64,000 nt of DNA from Diphasiastrum complanatum (Eukaryota; Streptophyta; Lycopodiopsida; Lycopodiales; Lycopodiaceae). The notes beneath the pieces are model-generated. The model ran no database searches. It was given only the letters and a program-made list of their open reading frames with translations, and was not told the origin of the DNA. Positions 35,739 to 45,896 of the stretch are shown here, in pieces. A program made the translations under genes and the position numbers. Each line of letters starts with the position of its first letter. The stretch's first letter is position 1. Location of the stretch: contig CM055096.1 in NCBI GenBank assembly GCA_029204225.1, positions 34,177,143 through 34,241,142 of the forward strand, in the 5' to 3' direction.

Positions 35739-36489
35739 GTCACACACTTGAAATGTAACCTTCTCAGATTTATCAATAAAGTGGGATTTTCCTCAAACTG
35801 ACTCTGATTACCTTCTGGGTTTCAGTGTTCGGTAAAAAGCGCCAGTTGTAAGGCCGCTTTCAAAATTTTTAACTTGGCACATAGCTGAGGGTCGTATCCC
35901 TGGACGCCAGCGGTATGCCGTCGGGACCATTCGGTCCGTGGCGCCAGCGGTATGCTGTCGGGACCATTTGGTCCAAGAACTGGTTGTTTCCATATCTGTC
36001 GCGGCTTGTGGTTCTGAGTGTTCCTTGCATGAACGTGAATGGGTTAAGCTCTTGGGGAACGGGCTCTAACCTGTCGGCTGAGTTGGATGGCTTGCTTGGG
36101 TGGATGTTACCTGTTTATGGCTGTCCAGTCTGGCGTGGCGCCAGGTTGGCTTCCAGCGCTCGTGACGAAGCTTTCAGTTGGTTAAGTCTGATGTAAGTCA
36201 GACCGCTTGCTTGGAATGGATGTTACTCGTTTGTAACGAAGCTTCGAGTTCGTTAAGTTTGATGTATGTCGGGCGGCGTGCTTGGAGGGAAGTCACCCAC
36301 GTCGGGACCCCCGATCTGGCATGGCGCCAGGTTGGATCTCAATGTTGGTTTTCGGAACTTCAAGTTGGTTAAGTCTGATCGTTGTTGGCGAGTTGGCTGC
36401 TTGTATGTCAAGTGGGTTTGGATGGCAAGAGTTGAAGGCTGGGAAGCTAAGTCGTGGTTCCCGGCTCCCTTTGGGATGCCTGCGCTACA
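35739..36489 (+). repeat. 5'-truncated LTR fused to LTR end
   Basis: Begins inside the LTR (GTCACACACTTGAAATG) and runs to its GCTACA end. It carries variants absent from the array but present in the copies further right: TCAAAATTTTTAACTTGG and CTTCAAGTTGG. It therefore belongs to the older, non-homogenised sublineage. Confidence 0.85.
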
Positions 36490-37506
36490 CTAGGCATGAT
36501 TAAAGGAAGCCTGGGGATCAATAAAATCTAGAGAGAGAAAATGACTTTCTAGAAAGAGAAAATTCTAGAGAGAGAAAAATGTGCTTTACCAGCTTGGGTA
36601 GAGTGCTCGGTATGAGGGGGGTGCCGAATCACACCAATACTATAGGGGAGTGCGGGTTGCGACTCAGGGCGACCTCCAACCAAGTCTCAGCCTCCCTTGC
36701 TGGAATGTTGTCATGGCTCTCGCCTTGGCATGCTAGCGCCCCGGAGACTAGGGTCGGTCACACACTTGATATGTAACCTTCTCAGATTTATCAATAAAGT
36801 GGGATTTTCCTCAAACTGACTCTGATTACCTTCTGGGTTTCAGTGTTCGGTAAAAGTGCCAGTTGTAAGGCCGCTTTCAAAATTTTTAACTTGGCACATA
36901 GCTGAGGGTCGTATCCCGGGACGCCAGCGGTATGCCGTCGGGACCATTCGGTCCGTGGCGCCAGCGGTATGCTGTCGGGACCATTTGGTCCAAGAACTGG
37001 TTGTTTCCATATCTGTCGCGGCTTGTGGTTCTGAGTGTTCCTTGCATGAACGTGAATGGGTTAAGCTCTTGGGGAACGGGCTCTAACCTGTCGGCTGAGT
37101 TGGATGGCTTGCTTGGGTGGATGTTACCTGTTTATGGCTGTCCAGTCTGGCGTGGCGCCAGGTTGGCTTCCAGCGCTCATGACGAAGCTTTCAGTTGGTT
37201 AAGTCTGATGTAAGTCAGACCGCTTGCTTGAAATGGATGTTACTCGTTTGTAACGAAACTTCGAGTTGGTTAAGTTTGATGTATGTCGGGCAGCTTGCTT
37301 GGAGGGAAGTCACCCACGTCGGGACCCCCGATCTGGCATGGCGCCAGGTTGGATCTCAATGTTGGTTTTCGGAACTTCAAGTTGGTTAAGTCTGATCGTT
37401 GTTGGCGAGTTGGCTGCTTGTATGTCAAGTGGGTTTGGATGGCAAGAGTTGAAGGCTGGGAAGCTAAGTCGTGGTTCCCGGCTCCCTTTGGGATGCCTGC
37501 GCTACA
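36490..37506 (+). repeat. Second 5'-truncated LTR
   Basis: Begins CTAGGCATGATTAAAG, a more 5' point in the LTR than the preceding fragment, and ends GCTACA at 37506. It shares the AAGTTGG and AACTTGG variants with the right-hand copies. The junction at 36489/36490 has a one-base overlap (C) with the parent sequence. Confidence 0.85.
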
Positions 37507-37602
37507 ATCCAAGGCATAGTCACTTACATGCCCTTAACCAAGGACACTAGTACCTTAATCTAAGACACATATCCTTAATTCTAAGGGTACCCTTTATCCA
37601 AG
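37507..37602. other. 96-bp non-LTR spacer between two LTR insertions
   Basis: Unrelated AT-rich sequence with repeated CCTTAA/CCAAGG words. It separates the array edge from the full-length element and ends in the CCAAG target-site copy. Probably pre-insertion DNA continuous with 42299 onwards. Confidence 0.6.
37598..37602. other. Target-site duplication CCAAG, left copy
   Basis: CCAAG precedes the LTR start at 37603 and recurs at 42294-42298 straight after the 3' LTR. Confidence 0.85.
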
Positions 37603-38807
37603 TGTTGTAAAGCTACCTTTACAAGCTTTACTTCCGGCGCCAGCAATGTCCCCGGCGCCCGCAGCGCCTCTGCTGCTCCCGGCGCCACTGTGACCAGAAT
37701 CCAGCCGGCGCCAAGTTCCTATGGCTGAAAATCTTTGATCGGTTCTAGCGAAGTCCAGAGAGCTCAGATCGATGTGCAATCACCTCACACGATCTAGGCA
37801 TGATTAAAGGAAGCCTGGGGATCAATAAAATCTAGAGAGAGAAAATGACTTTCTAGAAAGAGAAAATTCTAGAGAGAGAAAAATGTGCTTTACCCGCTTG
37901 GGTAGAGTGCTCGGTATGAGGGGGGTGCCGAATCACACCAATACTATAGGGGAGTGCGGGTTGCGACTCAGGGCGACCTCCAACCAAGTCTCAGCCTCCC
38001 TTGCTGGAATGTTGTCATGGCTCTCGCCTTGGCATGCTAGCGCCCCGGAGACTAGGGTCGGTCACACACTTGATATGTAACCTTCTCAGATTTATCAATA
38101 AAGTGGGATTTTCCTCAAACTGACTCTGATTACCTTCTGGGTTTCAGTGTTCGGTAAAAGTGCCAGTTGTAAGGCCGCTTTCAAAATTTTTAACTTGGCA
38201 CATAGCTGAGGGTCGTATCTCGGGATGCCAGCGGTATGCCGTCGGGACCATTCGGTCCGTGGCGCCAGCGGTTTAGGGTTTAGGATTTAGGGTTTAGGGT
38301 TGTTTCCATATCTGTTGTGGCTTGTGGTTCTGAGTGTTCCTTGCATGAACGTGAATGGGTTAAGCTCTTGGGGAACGGGCTCTAACCTGTCGGCTGAGTT
38401 GGATGGCTTGCTTGGGTGGATGTTACCTGTTTATGGTTGTCCAGTCTGGTATGGCGCCAGGTTGGCTTCCAGCGCTCGTGACGAAGCTTTCAGTTGGTTA
38501 AGTCTGATGTAAGTCAGACCGCTTGCTTGGAATGGATGTTACTCGTTTGTAACGAAGCTTCGAGTTGGTTAAGTTTGATGTATGTCGGGCGGCTTGCTTG
38601 GAGAGAAGTCACCCACATCGGGACCCCCCGATCTGGCATGGCGCCAGGTTGGATCTCCATGTTGGTTTTTCGGAACTTCAAGTTGGTTAAGTCTGATCGT
38701 TGTTGGCAAGTTGGCTGCTTGTATGTCAAGTGGGGTTGGATGACAAGAGTTGAAGGCTAGGAAGCTAAGTCGTGGTTCCCGGCTCCCATTGGGATGCCTG
38801 CGCTACA
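37603..38807 (+). repeat. 5' LTR of LARD-like element (1205 bp)
   Basis: TGTTGTAAAGC start, GCGCTACA end. It contains a telomere-type tract (38272-38299) in place of about 33 bp present in all other LTRs, and a shorter GGCGCC cluster than the 3' LTR. Confidence 0.9.
38272..38299 (+). repeat. Interstitial plant telomeric repeat (TTTAGGG)4
   Basis: Four heptamers, the second reading TTTAGGA, sit inside an LTR after GTGGCGCCAGCGG. The flanking LTR resumes at TTGTTTCCATATCTG. The replaced segment is about 33 bp, with GGT/TTG overlaps at the edges. TTTAGGG is the common plant telomere unit. Confidence 0.9.
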
Positions 38808-38809
38808 TG

Positions 38810-38822
38810 TGGTATCAGAGCC
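38810..38822 (+). other. Intact primer-binding site, initiator-Met tRNA (LARD-like element)
   Basis: TGGTATCAGAGCC two bases after the 5' LTR; identical to the chromovirus site. Confidence 0.93.
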
Positions 38823-39807
38823 GACTGGCCGGTCAGCTATGCGAATCTCACGAAAATGGCCATGGTTTGGGGTTCATCAAGACAATTGTTGTGCAAGGTG
38901 TTGCCCACAGTGTAAGCATGGGTGCGTCCACGGTCGGGGTGGTCGAAACAGAACGGGGGACTTGATGAGTCAAGGTGCTGCCCTTGAGGTGTAAGCACGG
39001 TCAGTTCTCGCAAGCTCCGTTGGCAGGACCATCTCAAAGGGGGACCTTGCCTTTGTTACTTGTTAGTAAACCTGCCTGAGTGTCTTACTTGTACGTATTC
39101 GTGGTGAGTCTTAGTACTCGTGCTTTGCCTGGTTTGCATGATTGCTTGTGATACAAGGAGCTGATGGCTCGAGAAGGAACCTTTTCTTTTGAAGGCTGAT
39201 ACCATTAAACAAAGAGGACTACAGAATCTGTGGGGCGGATTTGAAGTTCAAGTACTCACACGTGAACGACAACGAAACGACTCAATGTTTGCAAAGGATG
39301 GATGGCTAGCCTGTTTCTTGGGTTAGTTTCATTTGCGACAACGCCCACCAGACGCAAGCAGGAAGTCAAAAGTTGGAAAGGGCCATTTCACGGGAGATCT
39401 TCTATGGAGCAGTTGGTCTTCATTTTGGGACGGCCACCTTTGGAACTGAAACTCACTGAGCATGGACGATATCCAGAATCTGTGCGGCGGATTTGCATTT
39501 CAAGTACTCGCACGTGAACGACAACGAAATGACTCAATGTTTGCAAAGGATGGATGGCTAGCCTGTTTCTTGGGTTAGTTTCATTTGCGACAACGCCCAC
39601 CAGACGCAAGCAGGAAGTCAAAAGTTGGAAAGGGCAATTTCAGGGGAGATCTTCTATAGCAGTTGGTCTTCATTTTGGGACGGCCACCTTCGGAACTGAA
39701 ACTCACTGAGCATGGGTGATATCCAGTATCAGTTGGGTTTTTCCTCAAAGGGGAAAAGACTAGGATCCTCTTCAGAGATTGGCAACAAGTTGGATCGAGC
39801 CATAATC
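38817..39807 (+). other. Internal 991-bp segment deleted from all array units
   Basis: Array units read GGTATC directly followed by CTAGCAG. Here those words are at 38811-38816 and 39808-39814. ATC occurs at both edges (38814-38816 and 39805-39807), consistent with a microhomology deletion. The segment holds half of the primer-binding site and the chromovirus-like leader, including stems at 38898-38919 (GTGTT/AGCAT) and 38975-38998 (GTGCT/AGCAC with CCTTGAGG core). Confidence 0.85.
39222..39723 (+). repeat. 252-bp tandem duplication inside the LARD-like interior
   Basis: Copies 39222-39473 and 39474-39723 are highly similar, each starting CAGAATCTG or CAGAATC and ending in GATATC. No coding potential is seen. 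Both copies lie within the segment lost from array units. Confidence 0.85.
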
Positions 39808-41045
39808 CTAGCAGATGGGAAGCAAAGTGTTGGAAAGGCTTTTTGTCCGAAGAACTCTACTCTAAGTCCGATCAGCTGATTTATTAAGTGGAGGGGAACT
39901 ATCACACACACCTCTCTCTTGGGGCAAATTTTGAATGAAAGTTGATCAAAATGGGAGCAAATTCAAGGTGACCTAGCCATACTCACACGAGGAGACTGGC
40001 GAACTTTGGACCTAATAAGTTGACAAATTTTTGTTGTGGAAAGGAAAGTTTGTTATAGGCTTTTTCTGGACCAGCAATGATGAGGAAACATATGAGTACG
40101 CTGGCTTGTGTTACGTGTAAGGCAGCTGATCAATGAAGGAACTGTGAAAGTTGAGTCTTGCATGAGAGACTTGGTATTTCGAACGGACGCTAAGGGACAG
40201 TTCGCGTTGAGATCGGACTAGTGCAAACTCTGGGTGCATGTGTCTGATTCAAAGAGAGCTACTTGAAGCCAAGCTCGATGTACACTTCTTGTTTTGACTG
40301 TGAGGCAACTGACCAGTGGTGGAATTGTGAAAGTCAAGTTTTGTGCGACGGACATGGTGCTTCAAACAAACGCGAAGAGATAGTTCGGATGCGGATCAAA
40401 CTGGTGCGACCCTTTGGCTTTCCACGAGGTCAATGGTTACATTTGGGCTGATTCAAAGAGCTACTTCAAGCTAAGTGAGAGGTGCATTGCAGAGTACTCA
40501 ATCTTTGCCTACCTTAAAGAGCCAAGATGGAAAAGTATCAAGATCAGGCTGGGACAAGGAGAGAAATCAAGGTGCAGAAGCAACAAGGCACGGAGTGGAC
40601 CATAAAGTGGGCAATCAAACGATAAATCCTTCGGCTCAGGGAGCCTTGATACATGTGCGGAACTGAACAAATCTGGAGCTCAGGGAGCTCAACACAAAGT
40701 GCATCAAGGACAAATCAGGAGCTCAAAGGAGTTCCAAAGTCGAAAGTCAGAAGCGACAGGGGCGAACATTTCAAAGAAAGGCCTCTGTCACCAGTTAATA
40801 AGGTTCTCGGGTTTTACGAAAGCAATATCAAATCTACGCTTTTCCCAGACAAAGATATTTTTTTCAAGTTATGTAATTTTTCAGTACAAAGAGCTGAGCC
40901 TCCGACTTGTGGTGTGCCAGTTTCAATGTTAATAAAAAGTGACCAGTAAATTGAGTACCGTGCCAAGTAGCTTAAATGTATAGTTATTTTTATTGGGAGA
41001 CACCTTTACTTTAATCTGATATCTGATGAGGACATCTCATTTTAT
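39808..41045 (+). repeat. LARD-like interior shared with array units
   Basis: Corresponds to unit internal segments (compare 3355-4591) with scattered substitutions. The 77-codon frame at 40699-40932 survives, but the 107-codon frame ends early at a TGA (CGA in array units), arguing against a conserved protein. Confidence 0.85.
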
Positions 41046-41059
41046 AAAGGTGGGGTGGA
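41046..41059 (+). other. Polypurine tract of LARD-like element
   Basis: AAAGGTGGGGTGGA abutting the 3' LTR, identical to array units. Confidence 0.85.
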
Positions 41060-42293
41060 TGTTGTAAAGCTACCTTTACAAGCTTTACTTCCGGCGCCAT
41101 CGGCGCCAGCTATGTCCCCGGCGCCCGCAGCGCCCCTGCTGCTCCCGGCGCCAACAGCGTCGGCGCCGCTCCCGGCGCCACTGTGACCAGAATCCAGCCG
41201 GCGCCAAGTTCCTATGGCTGAAAATCTTTGATCGGTTCTAACGAAGTCCAGAGAGCTCAGATCTATGTGCAATCACCTCACACGATCTAGGCATGATTAA
41301 AAGAATCTTGGGGATCAATAAAATCTAGAGAGAGAAAATGACTTTCTAGAAAGAGAAAATCCTAGAGAGAAAAAAACGTGCTTTACCAGCTTGGTATGAG
41401 GGGGGGTGCCGAATCACACCAATACTATAGGGGAGTGCGGGTTGCGACTCAGGGCGAGCTCCAACCAAGTCTCAGCCTCCCTTGCTGGAATGTTGTCATG
41501 GCTCTCGCCTTGGCATGCTAGCGCCCCGGAGACTAGGGTCGGTCACACACTTGAAATGTAACCTTCTCAGATTTATGAATAAAGTGGGAATTTTCTCAAA
41601 CTGACTCTGATTACCTTCTGAGTTTCAGTGTTCGGTAAAAGCGCCAGTTGTAAGGCCGCTTTCAAAATTTTTAACTTGGCACATAGCTGAGGGTCGTATC
41701 CCGGGATGCCAGCGGTATGCCGTCGGGACCATTTGGTCCGTGGCGCCAGCGGTATGCTGTCGGGACCATTTGGTCGAGGAACTGGTTGTTTCCATATCTG
41801 TCGCGGCTTGTGGTTCTGAGTGTTCCTTGCATGAACGTGAATGGGTTAAGCTCTTGGGGAACGGGCTCTAACCTGTCTGCTGAGTTGGATGGCTTGCTTG
41901 GGTGGATGTTACCTGTTTATGGTTGTCTAGTCTGGTATGGCGCCAGGTTGGCTTCCAGCGCTCGTGACGAAGCTTTCAGTTGGTTAAGTCTGATGTAAGT
42001 CAGACCGCTTGCTTGGAATGGATGTTACTCGTTTGTAACGAAGCTTCGAGTTGGTTAAGTTTGATGTATGTCGGGCGGCTTGCTTGGAGGGAAGTCACCC
42101 ACATCGGGACCTCCCGATCTGGCATGGCGCCAGGTTGGATCTCAATGTTGGTTTTTCGGAACTTCAAGTTGGTTAAGTCTGATCGTTGTTGGCGAGTTGG
42201 CTGCTTGTATGTCAAGTGGGGTTGGATGGCAAGAGTTGAAGGCTGGGAAGCTAAGTCGTGGTTCCTGGCTCCCTTTGGGATGCCTGCGCTACA
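41060..42293 (+). repeat. 3' LTR of LARD-like element (1234 bp)
   Basis: Has an expanded GGCGCC-rich block near 41094-41205 relative to the 5' LTR and no telomeric tract. It ends GCGCTACA and is followed by the CCAAG duplication at 42294-42298. Confidence 0.9.
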
Positions 42294-42309
42294 CCAAGGG
42301 TCACGTGAC

Positions 42310-43769
42310 TCCGTATGAACAATTGCAAACAGTTCCTTCTCATAGGTACAATACCTAGACTGAACATGATTGAGTTTCTTGCTTTCATAAGCCACAGGAT
42401 GTCCATCCTGCATCAAAACAACTCCAATAGCATAATCATTGGCATCGGTCCTAACCACAAAAGCCTTATTAGGATCGCCAATGATTAATATTGGTGTCGA
42501 AGTGACACTTTTCTTAAGCAACTCAAAACAATTCTTCATATCCTCCGTCCACACCAGTATTGGACTCTTAGCCCTCCGAGCTTCTTATAGCCTTTCAAGG
42601 CCTAGGTAAGGGAAAATGCCAATCGAGCAAATTGGGGAATATGTCGACGGAAAAATCCTACAAACCTCAAGAAAGACTTGATTTTTTGAATTGTGGTGAG
42701 AATAGGCCAATCAATACCCTCTGGATACGATCGGCCTCAATCTCCTCTCCCCGTTCGAAAATCCTATGCCCCAAGTAGGACAATTCCTTAGCAAAAAAAT
42801 CACACTTAGACTCCTTGGCAAAGAGTTTTTCTTTTCTTAGGATGTCCAAGACAATCCTAAGATGCTCTTTATGTTATGCCAAAGTCTTACTGAACACTAC
42901 GATATCATCTAAGAAAACCACTATGAATCTTCCCAAATATGGCCTGAACAAATCGTTCATCATCTGTTGGAAAGTTGTCGGTGGATTGGTCAAACCAAAA
43001 GGCAACACCAAAAATTCATAGTGACCAAAGCGAGTTCAAAATCTGGTTTTTGGTATATCTTCTGTCTTAATGCATATCTGATGGTAGCCGGATATTAGAT
43101 CTATCTTGGTAAAGTACCCAGCACCACCAAGTTAGTCTATTAGATCATCCATCCGCGGTAGTGGATATATATTCTTAACGGTTACCTTGTTCAATTTCTT
43201 ATAGTCGACGCAAAACCTTATAGTCCATCCTTCTTGGCAACCAGAACCATTGGTGAAGCCCAAGGAGACTTACTAGGTTGTACCCACCCCTTTTTCAAGT
43301 AATCATGTAAATGCCTACTTACCTTGGCCTCTTCTGATGCACTCATCCTATAAGGACATTGTGCGATTGGAATTGCTCCAGATATTAGGTCAATTTTATG
43401 ATCAACTGTCCTTTTTGGTGGTAAACCTATAGGAAGGTCTAAAAAAACATCATAGAATTCATGCCTAAGTTCATTATAGGCTTCAAATTCTGTAGTGTTC
43501 TCATTGGGTATATTCATGGCATTTATGTTAAGTTCTTCATCATTGTAGCAAATGATATCATTATGAAAACATAAATAAACTTTAAAATCAGAATTCTTCA
43601 TAATAGAATTAAGTTCATGTTTAGAATAAGAGTTAACATTTTTAGTGTCAACACTTAAACTAGCCTTGATCTTAATCAAAGAATTCTCATGCATAAAAGA
43701 TAAAGATTTTTCAACAAAATCAATTCTCAATGACGTTCTTATCAAAATGCCATTTTTGCCCGAAAACAA
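42310..43769 (-). pseudogene. gypsy pol relic: RT and partial RNase H
   Basis: Minus-strand frames give an RT N-terminal part (43218-43769, [11 protein letters not shown] and PYRMS), then RT core with [31 protein letters not shown] and FLDD at 42904-42915, and an RNase H start (42310-42554) with RTDANDYAIGVVLMQ and the CTYEKELFAIVHT block. In-frame stops (for example within the LPRMDDLID and TRFGH regions) and frame changes show it is dead. FLDD in place of YIDD is a known variant of the RT active site. Integrase is absent. Confidence 0.8.
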
Positions 43770-44075
43770 TATCTACATTAGCTAATGCAACAACATGGAA
43801 TTCTAGTTTTTCATAATAATCCTGAATGTGCAATTCTACATCAGGAACAACAAAATCCATCAAATCAGAATCACTTCCCGATGCCATTGTCACACGGTAT
43901 TTTTTCTCACTTTTTTTGGTAGGAAGGTTTAGTGTCTGCACCAAATTTACATTAACAAAGTCATGAGTGGATCCCGTGTCAAAAAGAACATTAACAACCT
44001 GATCATTAACTTTATCTTTAATGCAAATAAGGTCAAGGTGACCCTCGCCATTGCACTTGAAGCACAGGTTCTTCT
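43720..44075 (-). pseudogene. gypsy CCHC knuckle and protease relic
   Basis: A CFKCNGEGHLDLIC zinc knuckle (CX2CX4HX4C) is followed by a retropepsin with LFDTGSTHDFVN and, in the 74-codon frame, a flap-like stretch ending VDIVFGQKW. It lies in a different frame from the gag ORF upstream, so a frameshift separates gag from nucleocapsid-protease. Confidence 0.7.
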
Positions 44076-44903
44076 AACAAACTTCAGCATTATCAATGCC
44101 ACCTTGATGGTTTTTAAAATTTTTCTTGATTTTCTTAGGATTGTGGAATTGGAATGTGTTTCACTAACAGCTTCCCTATCCTTCCTCTTAGATTGTAAAC
44201 CTTTTTTCTGCTCATTAGGTTGTTGTCCCCTAGGTGGCTTAGGTGTGTCATCAAAGTATTTTGCAGCCCTAATAGCATCTTCTAGGGTTTTTGGATGGTT
44301 CCTATGAACATCCACTTGATAATTTTTTGGTAACCCATCAATGAACATTAACATTTGTACCTTAGGCGGAATGTCACTATAAAGTGGATTCAGGTACTCA
44401 TGAAAATCTTGAATAAATTGTTCCAAACCTTTATTCGTGGTTAGATGACTCAACTTTTGGAGGTGTTCATAGTCATCTAAAAGTGGTATAAAATAATCTC
44501 TAAAAAGCTTGCAAAACTTGTCCCATTTACAAGGTTGATTGCCCTCTACAACTAAGTTATCCCACCAAACTAAGGCTCTTCCTTCAAGGAACATGGTGAC
44601 AGTGGATAACTTTTCAGGTTCAGAGAATTGGTTCATGGCAAAGTATTTGTTCCAAACATTTAGCCAACAACTTACCACTTGTAAGTTCCTATATTTCTTC
44701 TCTCCCTTAAACACTTTTACGGGAGGTGGAACTACATGCTTCTTTTGATTGGCTAATCTAGACTCTAAGTCTTGGTCTCTTTGATTAGTTTCAAGAAGCT
44801 GCTTATTAGTGGCTTGAATTTGTTGGTATAAAAGTTCAAGAGCTTGTGCCACATTGGATGGGTTTGATAGATCAAATGTTGGGTTTTCATTGGTTTGATC
44901 CAT
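43947..44903 (-). pseudogene. gypsy Gag relic
   Basis: A 318-codon ORF. The first 240 residues look like a plant Ty3/gypsy capsid domain (WLNVWNKYF, FLEGRALVWWDNL, FRDYFIP, LEQFIQDFHEYL, FIDGLPKNYQVDV). After about residue 260 it runs in the wrong frame: the CCHC knuckle is found in another frame at about 44050-44075. The product would be capsid without nucleocapsid. The start Met is followed by a Q/N-rich coiled stretch (about 25-60), common in such Gags. Confidence 0.75.
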
Positions 44904-45880
44904 TGGGGTTGTTTGTGTGTTTTCCCATCAACAAGTGCTCAAATTAGAATGATAGAAATGCTTCAATTCTTAAATCCAATGCAAATAAAAAGCATTTACT
45001 TATACTCATTCAATCTTATTGTTTGTAAGCTCAATCCAAGCCTACTATTTGCAAGCTCAATCCAAGCTTAAAGAAAAACAACAACAAGCTACATTTGCCT
45101 TAATCCAAAGCAAAAATAATAACCAAATCTTTATGTAAACTTCATTTAACTAATCCAACCTAATGTTTACATAAAGTTTCCATTCCAATTCCATTTCCAT
45201 TTGTCATTTCAAAAGAAACCAAAATTTTCACATTTGTCACTATTCTAGATCTTCAAATCCATGAAACTAGTGCCTAGAAATGGAAAACTAATGAAGCTCA
45301 ATGAAAACTTCAATTTTCAGATCTGAAAATCAGAACTTCAAAATGACAAAAAACAAAACTTCAAAACTTGTTTTTATGCTCAATGTTACACTACCATTCC
45401 CTTCCTACAGTGCCATTTTCATGAAACTACGAGATAGAAAGGTGTAACTAAAGAAGTTTGGATGAGACCTTCACTTTTCAGATCTGATTTTCAGATTTAC
45501 AAGTCTGAAAAACAGAACTTCAAAATGAGAATTAGAACTTCAAACACTTCATTTATGCAAAAAAAAAAACCAGTTTTGATCAAAACACATATCTAGAATC
45601 AATCTTTTTGCAAAAAAAAGTTTGTGTATGTAGAGCAAGACTTTCTCTAACCATCCCACAAATCTTTTTTCAGAACTTTTAAAAACCTTAAGCCTACTTT
45701 AAAACTTCTCTAACATGATAAAAATTAGCCCCTAAACAATTCTAGAAGTATCACTACTCTCTTCCAAAGAGAACTACAAGCATCCTACAACTAGAAAAGC
45801 CAATAGTCTTCTCCCAAAAAAAAAATTAGTTGGTGATCTTAATAGAACTTAAAGAAGGTTAGAAAGATTACCATCCTTTG
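44904..45880 (-). other. AT-rich leader of the second gypsy element
   Basis: No ORF of note. A pair of similar segments (AACTTCAAAATGA and TCAGATCTGA words around 45310-45360 and 45470-45540) suggests a degenerate duplication. Interpreted as the 5' untranslated leader between primer-binding site and gag. Confidence 0.45.
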
Positions 45881-45896
45881 TCTAGCTCTGATATCA
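45881..45896 (-). other. Primer-binding-site-like sequence of the second gypsy element
   Basis: TGATATCAGAGCTAGA on the minus strand matches the initiator-Met site with two mismatches in the first 14 bases. Its position relative to gag supports it. Confidence 0.6.

Larger units (their letters stand above)
37603..42293 (+). mobile_element. Full-length LARD-like non-autonomous LTR retrotransposon (4691 bp)
   Basis: Two direct LTRs (37603-38807 and 41060-42293), an intact initiator-Met primer-binding site, a 2.25-kb interior with no protease, RT or gag similarity, a polypurine tract and a 5-bp CCAAG duplication define a complete insertion. It is the undeleted relative of the array units: bases 38817-39807 are missing in every array unit. 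Its leader is clearly similar to that of the chromovirus (both strands compared: 38808-39020 against 18367-18150 minus), as are the LTR start and the hairpin before the polypurine tract. Replication by a related chromovirus in trans is inferred. The two LTRs differ by indels, so this insertion is older than the chromovirus. Confidence 0.88.
42299..45896 (-). mobile_element. Second Ty3/gypsy element, decayed (minus strand)
   Basis: Gag, protease, RT and the start of RNase H are readable in order from 44903 down to about 42310, interrupted by frameshifts and stops. A primer-binding-site-like word, TGATATCAGAGCTAG, lies at 45896-45882 (minus), about 1 kb before gag as expected. Similarity to pol ends near 42310. 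Integrase and the 3' LTR are not found in the window. The LARD-like element inserted at its truncated edge. Confidence 0.75.

Noticed and set aside
37507-37602. Continuation of gypsy RNase H across the LARD insertion
   Set aside because: Joining this spacer to 42299 onwards gives no RNase H-like residues after the VHT stretch.
38272-38299. A true chromosome end or telomere array
   Set aside because: Only four heptamers, with LTR sequence continuing on both sides.
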